64,000 nucleotides of DNA from an uncultured Bacteroidota bacterium (GCA_902510415.1 CABXBH010000002.1:1-64000); one strand, 5' to 3'. Shown: positions 11,219 to 21,057, counted from the stretch's first letter. A program made the numbers and translations. Notes: generated from the letters alone by a model not told the origin.

Positions 11219-11692
11219 ATGAAAAATCTATTTTATAATTTGATTCATTTCTTAACACTAACCTCTATTATATTAGTAAATTCTTGCTCAAAAGGTGAAT
11301 TTGAACTAAAAGGACAAATAACCAATTCAGTTAATGATTCAATCAATATATATGCTAATGGAATTGATAAGAAAATTATTTTAAATAATAATAAATTTAA
11401 AACCACAATAAGTTTTCCTGAAGGGATTTATAACCTGAGACATGGTGATGAAATTACTACTATTTTTTTATCGCCAGGAAATGACATAGAAATTAATATT
11501 GATGCAGATAACGCATGGAATTCTAAATTTATTAAATCTTATAATATAAATTCCATACCTAGATATTTATTAATAGATAACAAAGGTTTCATAATTTCTG
11601 CTGATGCATCAAGACCATCTGATAAATCCCTTATAAATCAAATTAATTCATTAAAACACATAAATTGTAATGAAGAAAACTGCGTTATATAA
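11219..11692 (+). CDS. lipoprotein with DUF4369-like N-terminus fused to the C-terminal end of a TlpA/thioredoxin domain; active-site region missing
   Basis: Lipobox-like IILVNSC; FELKGQI...GIYNLRHGDEITTIFLSPGNDIEI resembles DUF4369; AWNSKFIKSYNINSIPRYLLIDNKGFIISADASRPSD is the TlpA-like C-terminal part. No CxxC active site. Confidence 0.75.
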   Translation: MKNLFYNLIHFLTLTSIILVNSCSKGEFELKGQITNSVNDSINIYANGIDKKIILNNNKFKTTISFPEGIYNLRHGDEITTIFLSPGNDIEINIDADNAWNSKFIKSYNINSIPRYLLIDNKGFIISADASRPSDKSLINQINSLKHINCNEENCVI

Positions 11693-12731
11693 AAATCATT
11701 TAGAATTAAATGCAAAAATGATTGATTTTGCTGGTTATTTGATGCCTGTTCAGTATGAGGGTGTCAATATTGAACATAATGCTGTAAAAAATAATGTGGG
11801 GGTATTTGACGTATCTCATATGGGTGAATTTTATGTTCATGGAGAAGAAGCAGAAACTTTTCTTCAATCTGTTTTAAGTAACGATATCAGTGTTTTAAAT
11901 AAAGGTCAAGCTCAATATAATTATATTCCAAACGAAACAGGCGGAATTATAGATGATCTAATACTCTATAAATTTGAAGACAATAGATATATGATGGTAG
12001 TAAATGCATCAAATATTGAAAAAGATTGGAATTTTTTAATGAATAAGAATAGTTATAATGCTCAGTTGATTAATGTTTCTGATAGTTTCTCTCTAATGGC
12101 TATTCAAGGGCCAAATGCTTTGAAAGTTTTAAACCCTCTTTTTGAAAATAATCTAAATAACATAGATTATTATCATTTTAAATATATTGATGGAATTATT
12201 ATTTCAAACACTGGATACACGGGATGTGGTGGGTTTGAAATATATTGTAAAAATGAAGTTGCTGAAGATCTTTGGAATAAAATATTTGATTCGGGGAAAA
12301 AGTATAATATTAAACCTATAGGATTAGCTGCCAGAGATACTTTGAGATTAGAAATGGGTTTCTGTCTTTACGGAAATGATATTGATGAAACCACCTCTCC
12401 TATTGAAGCTGGATTATCTTGGATTACAAAAACCAATAAAAACTTTACTTCATCTAATATTTTTAAATCTCAAAAACAAAAAGGGGTGCAAAAAAAATTA
12501 GTTGGATTTAAAATGGAAGAAAAAGGCATCCCTAGAAAGGCTTATGACATTTTAAACTCAGATAATGAAATTATTGGAAAAGTAACATCCGGAACAATGT
12601 CTCCTTCATTAGGTATTGGAATTGGATTAGGTTATGTAAATATTGAAGACGCCCACATTGATTCTGAAATATTAATTCAAATTAGAAAAAACATAAAAAG
12701 AGCTAAGATTGTGAAAACTCCTTTTAAATAA
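11670..12731 (+). CDS. gcvT: glycine cleavage system aminomethyltransferase T protein
   Basis: 353 aa; KMIDFAGYLMPVQYEGV, FDVSHMGEFYVHG, GYTGCGGFEIY, RDTLRLEMGFCLYGNDI. Confidence 0.97.
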   Translation: MKKTALYKNHLELNAKMIDFAGYLMPVQYEGVNIEHNAVKNNVGVFDVSHMGEFYVHGEEAETFLQSVLSNDISVLNKGQAQYNYIPNETGGIIDDLILYKFEDNRYMMVVNASNIEKDWNFLMNKNSYNAQLINVSDSFSLMAIQGPNALKVLNPLFENNLNNIDYYHFKYIDGIIISNTGYTGCGGFEIYCKNEVAEDLWNKIFDSGKKYNIKPIGLAARDTLRLEMGFCLYGNDIDETTSPIEAGLSWITKTNKNFTSSNIFKSQKQKGVQKKLVGFKMEEKGIPRKAYDILNSDNEIIGKVTSGTMSPSLGIGIGLGYVNIEDAHIDSEILIQIRKNIKRAKIVKTPFK

Positions 12732-12734
12732 ATT

Positions 12735-13442
12735 ATGGGAAGAGCATTTGAATTTAGAAAGGCCAGAAAAATGAAAAGATGGTCTGCTATGAGTAAGGCA
12801 TTTACTAGAATTGGAAAAGATATAGTTATTGCAGTTAAAGAAGGAGGTCCTGATCCTAACTCAAATTCTAAATTAAGAGCTGTAATACAAAATGCCAAGA
12901 CTGTTAACATGCCTAAGGATAATATTGAAAGAGCCATAAAAAGAGCCTCTGATAAATCGCTTGGAAGTTATAAGGAAATTCTTTTTGAAGGTTATGCTCC
13001 ATCAGGTGTTGCTGTATTAGTAGAAACAGCCACTGATAATAATACAAGAACAGTAGCAAATATCAGAAGCTATTTCAACAAACATAATGGAAATCTAGGT
13101 ACTTCAGGTTCAGTTGCGTTTATGTTCGACCATACTTGTAATTTTAAAATAAAGAATAATAATATAGATTTAGAAAATTTGGAGCTATACTTGATTGATT
13201 TTGGTGTTGAAGAAGTTTTTAAAGAAGAAGATGATATTTTAATATATGGACCTTTTGATAGTTTTGGTGAAATTCAAAAAGCATTGGAATCAATGGATAA
13301 AGAGATTATATCTTCAGGATTTGATAGAATACCAAAAACTCTAAAAAAAGTAGCTGAAGAAGAAAAAATTGAAATAGAAAAATTATTAGAAAAAATAGAA
13401 AATGATGATGATGTTCAAAATGTATTTCACAACATGAATTAA
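12735..13442 (+). CDS. YebC/PmpR family protein
   Basis: MGRAFEFRKARKMKRW; VNMPKDNIERAIKRA; EGYAPSGVAVLVETATDNNTRTVANIR. Confidence 0.95.
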   Translation: MGRAFEFRKARKMKRWSAMSKAFTRIGKDIVIAVKEGGPDPNSNSKLRAVIQNAKTVNMPKDNIERAIKRASDKSLGSYKEILFEGYAPSGVAVLVETATDNNTRTVANIRSYFNKHNGNLGTSGSVAFMFDHTCNFKIKNNNIDLENLELYLIDFGVEEVFKEEDDILIYGPFDSFGEIQKALESMDKEIISSGFDRIPKTLKKVAEEEKIEIEKLLEKIENDDDVQNVFHNMN

Positions 13443-14008
13443 TTGTTTTTATCAAAAAAACTATATTCTTTAACCTTACCAACAACCCCGTAAAAATAAT
13501 TGTTAATATAATTGAAATCCGCATCTTTATTATTTGTTGGATAAAAAGGTTCAGAAATAAGAGTTTGTTTGTTTTTGTAATCTAATGTCATTAAAATTAT
13601 TGGAACTTTTGCTTCGAGAGCTATATAATAAAATCCTGTTTTAAGCTTATCCACTCTTTTTCTAGTACCCTCAGGAGAAAGTGATAATCTAAACTCATTT
13701 CTTTTCTTAAAAATATCTGAAATTTGTTTAACCAAATTATTCTTTGAACTTCTATCAACTGGAACGCCTCCCGTCCATTTAAGAAATTTTCCTATAGGAA
13801 AGAAAAAAAGTTCACTTTTCGCTAAATAACTTGACTTAAAACCTATTGCGCCTCTAATTAGAATTCCTAAATAAAAGTCTAACCAATGTGTATGTGGTAC
13901 TGTAATTATAACAGATTTTTTGACAATATTTTTAGAAAGTGTTTTATTGCCTTTAATTTTCCAGCCTATAAGGCTATTTAAAATAAAATTATAGAGATTT
14001 TTTTTCAT
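13439..14008 (-). CDS. 1-acyl-sn-glycerol-3-phosphate acyltransferase-like protein
   Basis: PHTHWLDFYLG (HX4D motif) and LSPEGTRKRVDKLKTGFYYIA. Confidence 0.85.
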   Translation of the reverse strand: MKKNLYNFILNSLIGWKIKGNKTLSKNIVKKSVIITVPHTHWLDFYLGILIRGAIGFKSSYLAKSELFFFPIGKFLKWTGGVPVDRSSKNNLVKQISDIFKKRNEFRLSLSPEGTRKRVDKLKTGFYYIALEAKVPIILMTLDYKNKQTLISEPFYPTNNKDADFNYINNYFYGVVGKVKEYSFFDKNN

Positions 14009-14726
14009 TAATGAGTTTTATTGCTTTAGTAAGATCTTCTTCAGTATCAACACCAATAAAAACCTCATTAGAAATAATCATTTTAATTCTGATTTCATTT
14101 TCTAACAATCTTAATGCTTCAATTTTTTCAATTGATTCTAATTCACCTGTATTCAATACGGAAAAACTCAATAATGTTTCCTTTCTAAAGGCATAAATTC
14201 CTACATGCTTATATACAGAAGACAAACGCTCGTCTCTATCATAAGGAATGGGGTATCTTGAAAAATACATAGCGTAATTGTTTACGTCAGTAACGACTTT
14301 AACATTATTGGGATTGCTTATTTCATTTTTATCAATTGGAGTCATCACAGAAACAACCTGAATTGATTTATTTTTATCTTCTTTAAAAACATTAATTATT
14401 TTGATCAATGTCTTTGATTTAATAAAAGGTTCATCACCTTGCACATTTATAATAATTTCTGCATTGATTCTAGAAGCTATACCTGCAATTCTATCAGTGC
14501 CTGTTTCATATTGTTTATCCTCATAAAAATAATTCGCATTATTTCTTTCTAATTCACTAACTATATCTTTATTATTTGTAACAACATAAACTTCATCAAA
14601 AACTTTTGAATTCAATGTTGATTCATAAGTTCTAATAATTAGAGATTTACCACAAATATCTCTTAAAAGTTTATTTGGCAATCTCGTTGAATCCAATCTA
14701 GCAGGAATTACAGCGGCTATTTTCAT
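13989..14726 (-). CDS. kdsB: 3-deoxy-manno-octulosonate cytidylyltransferase
   Basis: MKIAAVIPARLDSTRLPNKLL; NVQGDEPFI; FSRYPIPYDRD. Confidence 0.96.
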   Translation of the reverse strand: MKIAAVIPARLDSTRLPNKLLRDICGKSLIIRTYESTLNSKVFDEVYVVTNNKDIVSELERNNANYFYEDKQYETGTDRIAGIASRINAEIIINVQGDEPFIKSKTLIKIINVFKEDKNKSIQVVSVMTPIDKNEISNPNNVKVVTDVNNYAMYFSRYPIPYDRDERLSSVYKHVGIYAFRKETLLSFSVLNTGELESIEKIEALRLLENEIRIKMIISNEVFIGVDTEEDLTKAIKLINEKKSL

Positions 14727-14749
14727 ATAACAAAATTAATATTTAATCA

Positions 14750-16168
14750 TTAGTTTAAAAATTCTTGATCAAAACCTATTAAATGAAGTTTGTTTTTAGC
14801 TCTTGTTACCGCTGTGTACAGCCATCTAAAAAAATCTTCATCCATTCCATTAGGGAGATAAGGAAACTCTAAAAAAATTGAATTCCATTGACCACCTTGT
14901 GACTTATGACAAGTAAAAGAATAAGCAAATTTAACCTGTAATGCATTAAAGTATTTGTTATTTTTTACTCCTAAATGTCTTTTATATTTAGTTTTAATAT
15001 TCATATAATCTTTTAGTATTTCTTGATACAACTTATTTAGCTGATCGTAATCTAAAGATGAACTATTTATATATAAAGAATCTAATATTAAAACTGTTTC
15101 AAAAGGTTTAATTCCAGGATAATCAACCAATGATATTTTTACCTCAGCAAATTTAAACCCATATATATTACTAAGTTTATGTATTTCTTCAATTCTTATA
15201 ATATCTCCATTTGCAATAAATCCAATATCTTTTTTATTATCTAACCAATAATAATTGTTTTTGATAACCATTAACAGATCCCCAACGGAAATTATATTTT
15301 CATTAAATAATATTTTATCCCTTACACCTTTGTTGTATAAATTTGCTCTTTTATTAGATCTTACAATTACTGCTGTTTCTTCAACACCAAATTCATTGTA
15401 TGAATCTTGAATAAGATTCATCAAATGTTCACCATCCTCTACTCTAATTATATCCTGGAAACCATTTATTTTAAATTTAATGTTATCAAAAATATTATTT
15501 TCTATTTGATCTCTAATTAAGGTAGCATATGATAATATACCGGAGTTTAAATCTTGTCTAACAACTTCTGTTAACTCAATAGAGATAATGTTTTTATCAT
15601 ACTCTTCTTTTAAAAACTTTTCGTTTAAAGCGTATGAAATATTTGACTTTATCGGAGGTAACTGGGCAGAATCTCCTATTATTAATAGCTTACATTTAAA
15701 TCCTGAATAAACATATTTAACAATATTATCTAATAAGGACTGAGAAAATAGGCCAGCACCATCATTTCTATTAGTTCCTATCATAGATGCCTCATCAACA
15801 ACAAAGAGAGTGTTTTTATGTTTATTAACTCTCAATGAGAATTCTAGATTGCCTGAAAAATTGTTTTTTGTATAAAAAATTTCTTTATGAACGGTATAGG
15901 CCTCTTTATTACAATATCCAGAAAGAACTTTTGCTGATCTACCCGTCGGCGCTAATAAAACTGCGGTTTTTTTTATCTTCCACAAATTTTTAACAATATT
16001 AGAAATAATATATGTTTTTCCTGTACCAGCATACCCTTTTAAAAGAAATATTGAGTCATTTTTTTTATCATTAATAAAAAAAACGATTTTTTCTAATGCT
16101 AAATCTTGTTTTGTAGTTAGTTCACTTTGGAGGCCCTTTTTAATAATTACTGATAGATTATCCTCCAT
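14750..16168 (-). CDS. RecD-like/AAA family DNA helicase
   Basis: Walker A LKGYAGTGKTYII, Walker B LFVVDEASM, C-terminal FAYSFTCHKSQGGQW...RWLYTAVTRAK. Confidence 0.92.
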   Translation of the reverse strand: MEDNLSVIIKKGLQSELTTKQDLALEKIVFFINDKKNDSIFLLKGYAGTGKTYIISNIVKNLWKIKKTAVLLAPTGRSAKVLSGYCNKEAYTVHKEIFYTKNNFSGNLEFSLRVNKHKNTLFVVDEASMIGTNRNDGAGLFSQSLLDNIVKYVYSGFKCKLLIIGDSAQLPPIKSNISYALNEKFLKEEYDKNIISIELTEVVRQDLNSGILSYATLIRDQIENNIFDNIKFKINGFQDIIRVEDGEHLMNLIQDSYNEFGVEETAVIVRSNKRANLYNKGVRDKILFNENIISVGDLLMVIKNNYYWLDNKKDIGFIANGDIIRIEEIHKLSNIYGFKFAEVKISLVDYPGIKPFETVLILDSLYINSSSLDYDQLNKLYQEILKDYMNIKTKYKRHLGVKNNKYFNALQVKFAYSFTCHKSQGGQWNSIFLEFPYLPNGMDEDFFRWLYTAVTRAKNKLHLIGFDQEFLN

Positions 16169-16276
16169 TTTAGAATATTATTGTATTATCAAATATATAA
16201 ATGTTTTTTGTTGTCTTAGATTTTTACAAATAAAAAAAAATTGTAGTTTTGTTTATCTTATAAATAACTCCAAACC

Positions 16277-17014
16277 ATGATGAAAATCCTTTTATTTCTA
16301 TCCATTCCAATTACTCTTGCAATAGTTTATTTCGTAAGAACCAAAATGCAAGACAAACATAAACCTTATGTATTAGGAAGTTTATGGACATTGATTTTAC
16401 TTTTTGGTTTTCTTTTATTTTCATCCATATATGATGAAATTAAATTTGATGAAGTTAAAAATGCTAGATATCAGGTTGTAATAAAAAACTTAAAAGACAT
16501 TAGAGATACTCAGTTAGCGCACAGAACAGTTAAAGGAGAGTTTCAAAATAATTGGGATACTTTAGTGAAGTTTATTGAAGTTGACTCATTTACAATCACA
16601 CAAAGAAGAGATTCAAGCGTTATTGACAAGGAAATGACTAAAAGATATGGTGGTGTTAAAACATATAAAGACATTGTCATTGTTGATACACTGGGTTTTG
16701 TTTCAGTTAAGGACTCTTTATTTGGATTTGATTCTAGATACCAAACTATGATGTATGTTCCATTCTCTAAAAGTGACGATACTAAATTTGAACTAAAAAC
16801 AGGTTATTTGAATCAAAATGGAATAGACATCCCAGTCTTTGAAGCTCAGGTTAAAAAGAAAGTAATTCTTCACGATCAGTCTCTAAATTTGGTTTTAAAA
16901 GAGAATCAAGTTCAATCAGTAGATGGGGTAAATGGCTCATCGCTAAAAATTGGTTCTATGAATGAAGTTAATACAAATGGGAATTGGCCTAAAAATTACT
17001 CAAAAGATAAATAA
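16277..17014 (+). CDS. conserved hypothetical membrane-anchored protein
   Basis: 245 aa with N-terminal TM segments; lies immediately upstream of a DUF3822-like gene and rsmD. Confidence 0.65.
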   Translation: MMKILLFLSIPITLAIVYFVRTKMQDKHKPYVLGSLWTLILLFGFLLFSSIYDEIKFDEVKNARYQVVIKNLKDIRDTQLAHRTVKGEFQNNWDTLVKFIEVDSFTITQRRDSSVIDKEMTKRYGGVKTYKDIVIVDTLGFVSVKDSLFGFDSRYQTMMYVPFSKSDDTKFELKTGYLNQNGIDIPVFEAQVKKKVILHDQSLNLVLKENQVQSVDGVNGSSLKIGSMNEVNTNGNWPKNYSKDK

Positions 17015-17795
17015 TTCAAACGATAATATTAATAACAATACACTTTCAATTCATATAAATGAAAATTGGGTTGTATTTTGTTTATTTTCTCAAGAAAAAT
17101 TAATTGATATAGATAAGGTTGTTTTTCTAGCTAAAAAGACTCCTACATTTCTGTTAAAAACAATCAAAAAATACATAAAATCTATAACAGAAGCACCAAA
17201 AGCAGTAAAATTAATTTACTATGATAAAAGCTCAACGTTAGTTCCTTCTGTTTTATTTGATGAAAAAAATTCTTTGAATTTTTTAAAGTATAATACTAAC
17301 ATCAAAATCAACGATCTTGCAGCAAATGACAGTATTTTAAACAATGAGGTAACAAATGTCTTTATACCTTATGTAAATATCAATAACTATATATTTGATA
17401 AATTTAAAACATTTGATTTTTTCCACTATTCTTCTCTTTTGATACAGCTTTTAAGTTTAGAAATTTCAGATAATTTTTCAGAAAAAATTTTTTTAAATTT
17501 AAATGATGGATTTATAGATATTTTATATTTCAAGAATAAAAAACTTGAATTCTATAATACCTTTGACCACTCATGTAATGAAGATATTTTATATTATCTT
17601 TTATTCTGCTTAAATCAACTTAATCTTAATCCTGATAAAACACATGTAGCATGTTCTGGCAATATAAGTCTAGATTCAAAAATTTATGAGCTATTATATA
17701 CATATGTTAGAAATGTTGAATTATTAAATTTTGATGAAATTGAAGGAATAAACTCTGATATAATCAAGTCTAATATTTTATTTAGAAATTTCTAA
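16962..17795 (+). CDS. DUF3822-like family protein (start uncertain)
   Basis: Position directly before rsmD and sequence character (LSIHINENWVVFCLFSQEKLIDIDKVVF...). The N-terminal part overlaps the preceding ORF, so the true start may be downstream of 16962. Confidence 0.6.
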   Translation: MKLIQMGIGLKITQKINNSNDNINNNTLSIHINENWVVFCLFSQEKLIDIDKVVFLAKKTPTFLLKTIKKYIKSITEAPKAVKLIYYDKSSTLVPSVLFDEKNSLNFLKYNTNIKINDLAANDSILNNEVTNVFIPYVNINNYIFDKFKTFDFFHYSSLLIQLLSLEISDNFSEKIFLNLNDGFIDILYFKNKKLEFYNTFDHSCNEDILYYLLFCLNQLNLNPDKTHVACSGNISLDSKIYELLYTYVRNVELLNFDEIEGINSDIIKSNILFRNF

Positions 17796-18322
17796 TGAGA
17801 ATAATATCTGGAAAATTTGGGGGAAGAAGAATAGTTGTTCCGAAAAATTTACCCATTAGACCTACAACCAATTTAGCAAAAGAAAGTATTTTTAATATTA
17901 TAACTAATAAATCTGATTTAAAGAATTTAAAAATTGCTGATACGTTTTCAGGTTCTGGTTTAATTGGTTTAGAATTTATTTCAAGAGGAGCTGATGTAAT
18001 TTTTGTTGAAAAAAATATAAAATGTTTTAAACACATAGTTAAAACACTTAAGCTTTTAGGACTTAACAACAAGGTTTTCAAATCTGATGTTTTTAAATAT
18101 CTACAAACATCTGAGCAAAAATTTGACTATATATTTGCTGATCCACCATATAAGTTCTCATATGAGCAATATTTACAGTTAATCAAGTTGATAGTTAATA
18201 ATAATTTAAGATCTGATGGCTTGTTAATTATAGAACATTTTAAAAAAAATGATTTCTCTGATATTTCTGAGTTTGAAGAACGTCGAGATTATGGTGATTG
18301 TTCCTTTTCTTTTTTTAAATAA
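17795..18322 (+). CDS. rsmD: 16S rRNA (guanine(966)-N(2))-methyltransferase RsmD
   Basis: MRIISGKFGGRRIVVP...RPTTNLAKESIFNI; DTFSGSGLIGLEFISRGA; FDYIFADPPY. Confidence 0.95.
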   Translation: MRIISGKFGGRRIVVPKNLPIRPTTNLAKESIFNIITNKSDLKNLKIADTFSGSGLIGLEFISRGADVIFVEKNIKCFKHIVKTLKLLGLNNKVFKSDVFKYLQTSEQKFDYIFADPPYKFSYEQYLQLIKLIVNNNLRSDGLLIIEHFKKNDFSDISEFEERRDYGDCSFSFFK

Positions 18323-18345
18323 AAAAGCGGGTATTACCCGCTTTT
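18323..18345. terminator. intrinsic terminator hairpin between convergent rsmD and rnpB
   Basis: 10-bp stem aaaagcgggt-att-acccgctttt; followed by a T-run in the minus (rnpB) direction. Confidence 0.85.
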
Positions 18346-18347
18346 CT

Positions 18348-18636
18348 GTGAATCTATAAGCCGAATTCTGTACTTTATTAAAGCTCTTGTCATTTATCTT
18401 GATATATAGTTACCCATATATTCTAGCTGCCTACCCTCCAACATTAAGCGTACAACTCTTAAAAGCTGGTTTACATGGCATTTCACCGCACAGAGTTTAC
18501 ATGATTTCACTACAGCATTACCTGTACATACTTTCTGTTGCACTTTTCCTAACTTTTCAGTTGATGGCTGTTAACCATTGTGCTGTACTATGGTGTTCGG
18601 ACTTTCCTCTATAAATAGCGACAAGACGATTCACGA
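18348..18636 (-). ncRNA. rnpB: RNase P RNA component
   Basis: Minus strand carries 5' GAGGAAAGTCCGAACACCATAG and 3' ACAGAATTCGGCTTATAGATTCA, the conserved P4-forming ends, plus GGTGAAATG and GGAGGGTAGGCAGCTAGAA in the middle. Ends approximate. Confidence 0.95.
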
Positions 18637-18638
18637 TG

Positions 18639-18646
18639 CAAAAATA
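18639..18646 (-). promoter_or_regulatory. putative -7 promoter element for rnpB
   Basis: Minus-strand TATTTTTG is an exact TAnnTTTG match immediately upstream of the inferred RNase P RNA 5' end. Confidence 0.55.
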
Positions 18647-18751
18647 TACAAATGTTAATATATATATGTAATTAAAGTATTTTATTAATAAATTAATCTT
18701 CATGTTTTCATATATTTAATAATAAGTTTTATAAAAAATTATCCTATTATT

Positions 18752-20377
18752 ATGAGTGATTTTTTGGTTTCAGCTAGAAAATATAGACCAGTAAATTTTG
18801 ACGACGTTGTAGGTCAAGAAATAATCACTACCACTCTTAAAAATGCTATTAAAAATAATAAGTTAGCTCAAGCATTACTTTTTACAGGACCTAGAGGTGT
18901 TGGAAAGACCAGCTGTGCAAGAATTGTAGCAAGGGAGATAAATAATTTTGAAATAGACGATGACAACACCTATAATATATTTGAATTAGACGCGGCATCA
19001 AACAATGGTGTTGAAGGGATCCGAAATTTAATTGATCAAACCAGAATACCACCTCAAATAGGTAAATATAAAGTTTATATTATCGATGAAGTTCATATGC
19101 TATCTTCAGGTGCTTTTAATGCATTTCTTAAAACCTTAGAAGAACCCCCAGCTCACTGTATATTTATTTTAGCTACAACTGAAAAACATAAAATTATTCC
19201 AACCATACTATCAAGATGTCAAATTTATAATTTTAAAAGAATTTCTACAGAACATATTATTACTCATCTTAAAGAAATATGTAAAATAGAAAATATAAAA
19301 TATGAAGATGATGCTTTAATCCAAATTGCTAGTAAATGCGATGGAGCTATGAGAGATGCTTTACAGCTATTTGACAAGGTGATTGGGGTAAATAAAAACA
19401 TAACTTCTAAAATTGTAGAAGAAAACCTAAATACAGTAGATTTTGACACTTACACTGAATTAATTAATGATATTAAATCAAAAGATATTCCTAAAATAAT
19501 GGTAAGTGTAAATCAAATTCTTGATAATGGAGTTGCAGGAGATTTATTTTTATCTGGTTTATCTTCATTTTACAGAGATATACTTGTAAGTAAAAATAAA
19601 TTATCCCACAACTTACTTAACTATGAAGATAAGAGAGTTAAAACATTATTAAGTTTGAGCTCTGACATTAATTTTAATATTTTAATTGAATATATAAACC
19701 TTTTAAATGAGGCAGAAATTAACTTTCAAAAAAGTCTAAATCAAAGACTTTTGATTGAATTATCAATTTTAAAAATTTCCTCATTAGAATTCAATGAGGA
19801 AAAAAAAAAATTTAAATACAGATTAATTCCAATATCTGATTTTCAAAGCCAAGTTTTTATTTCTCAATACTCTAATGCAATAGAACAAAAAAAGCCAAAA
19901 CCTATTGCCAACTTAAGTGTTTCTGAATTTCAAACTTCAACTCTATCCTTAAAAAGTATAGAAAAAAATAAGGAAATTAATGATCTTGATTTAGACTCTG
20001 AAGTAGAATATAGCAATAATAATGAGTTGATATTGGAAGATATTATAGAAGTTTGGGATAATTACACAAATATTCAAGAAGAAAAAGGTAGATATAATAT
20101 TGCTTCAATACTAAGAATTTCATCTCCTAAATTTAAAAATAATACAATAATTTACTCTGTCCCTAACAATACAACTTCTTTAGAAATTGATTCAGAAAAA
20201 CAAAATTTACTTTTATTTTTAAGAAACAAACTTGAATCAGATATAGGTTTATTAATAGAAATTGATAAAAAAATGGATGAAAATAAAGCTTATACTAATA
20301 AAGACAAGTTTGAAGTATTAAAAAAGAAAAATCCTCTGATAGATGAATTAAGAAATACTTTTAAATTATCTATCTAA
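18752..20377 (+). CDS. dnaX: DNA polymerase III subunit gamma/tau
   Basis: MSDFLVSARKYRPVNFDDVVGQ; FTGPRGVGKTSCARI; YIIDEVHMLSSGAFNAFLKTLEEPP; TILSRCQIYNFKRI. Confidence 0.97.
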   Translation: MSDFLVSARKYRPVNFDDVVGQEIITTTLKNAIKNNKLAQALLFTGPRGVGKTSCARIVAREINNFEIDDDNTYNIFELDAASNNGVEGIRNLIDQTRIPPQIGKYKVYIIDEVHMLSSGAFNAFLKTLEEPPAHCIFILATTEKHKIIPTILSRCQIYNFKRISTEHIITHLKEICKIENIKYEDDALIQIASKCDGAMRDALQLFDKVIGVNKNITSKIVEENLNTVDFDTYTELINDIKSKDIPKIMVSVNQILDNGVAGDLFLSGLSSFYRDILVSKNKLSHNLLNYEDKRVKTLLSLSSDINFNILIEYINLLNEAEINFQKSLNQRLLIELSILKISSLEFNEEKKKFKYRLIPISDFQSQVFISQYSNAIEQKKPKPIANLSVSEFQTSTLSLKSIEKNKEINDLDLDSEVEYSNNNELILEDIIEVWDNYTNIQEEKGRYNIASILRISSPKFKNNTIIYSVPNNTTSLEIDSEKQNLLLFLRNKLESDIGLLIEIDKKMDENKAYTNKDKFEVLKKKNPLIDELRNTFKLSI

Positions 20378-20380
20378 TTT

Positions 20381-21025
20381 TTAAGGACTTAATCTCTCTT
20401 TCAGCCAATTATTTTTAATTAGCTTAAATCTTATTCTATCATGCAATCTATTCTCACCACCTTGCCAAAACTCGTATTCTACGGGAGACACAATATAACC
20501 ACCCCAATTTAAAGGTCTTGAAATTTCTTTATTTTTATACTCATCTTTTAACTCATTAAATTTATCTATTAAAACTTGCTTAGATTTAATAACAGCACTT
20601 TGATTTTCAGAAACTAAAGCACCAAGTTTACTTCCTTTTGGTCTAGAATTAAAATAGTTACTACTAATTTCTTCACTAGTTTTTTTTGCAAATCCCTTAA
20701 TTATGACTTGTCTTTCTTGATCTTCCCAAAAAAAAGATATTGAAACTTTATTATTATTTTTTATAGATATAGATTTTTCACTATTGTAATTTGTAAAAAA
20801 AATAAATCCCTCATCAGAGTAGTGTTTTAATAATACTACTCTACCCTTTGGATAGCCTTCATTATCAATTGTAGATAAAGTCATAGCATTTACTTCTAAT
20901 GAAGTAGATGATTTAATTTCACTGAACCACTTATCAAATAGCTTTATAGGCTCATCTGGAACTTCATTCTTGCTAAGACTCATTTTAGAATAGGATTTTC
21001 TTAATGCACTAATATCTCTTTGCAT
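20381..21025 (-). CDS. pdxH: pyridoxamine 5'-phosphate oxidase
   Basis: GRVVLLKHYSDEGFIFFTNYNSEKS; SRPKGSKLGALVSENQS; RPLNWGGYIVSPVEYEFWQGGENRLHDRIRF. Confidence 0.97.
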   Translation of the reverse strand: MQRDISALRKSYSKMSLSKNEVPDEPIKLFDKWFSEIKSSTSLEVNAMTLSTIDNEGYPKGRVVLLKHYSDEGFIFFTNYNSEKSISIKNNNKVSISFFWEDQERQVIIKGFAKKTSEEISSNYFNSRPKGSKLGALVSENQSAVIKSKQVLIDKFNELKDEYKNKEISRPLNWGGYIVSPVEYEFWQGGENRLHDRIRFKLIKNNWLKERLSP

Positions 21026-21057
21026 AAAACAAATTTAAATAATTAATAAACTAAAAT

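Noticed and set aside
12677-12937. 86-aa hydrophobic minus-strand ORF across the gcvT/yebC junction
   Set aside because: Antisense to two confident genes; hydrophobicity is a codon-complement artefact.
18387-18614. 75-aa plus-strand ORF in the track
   Set aside because: Lies entirely within the RNase P RNA gene on the opposite strand.
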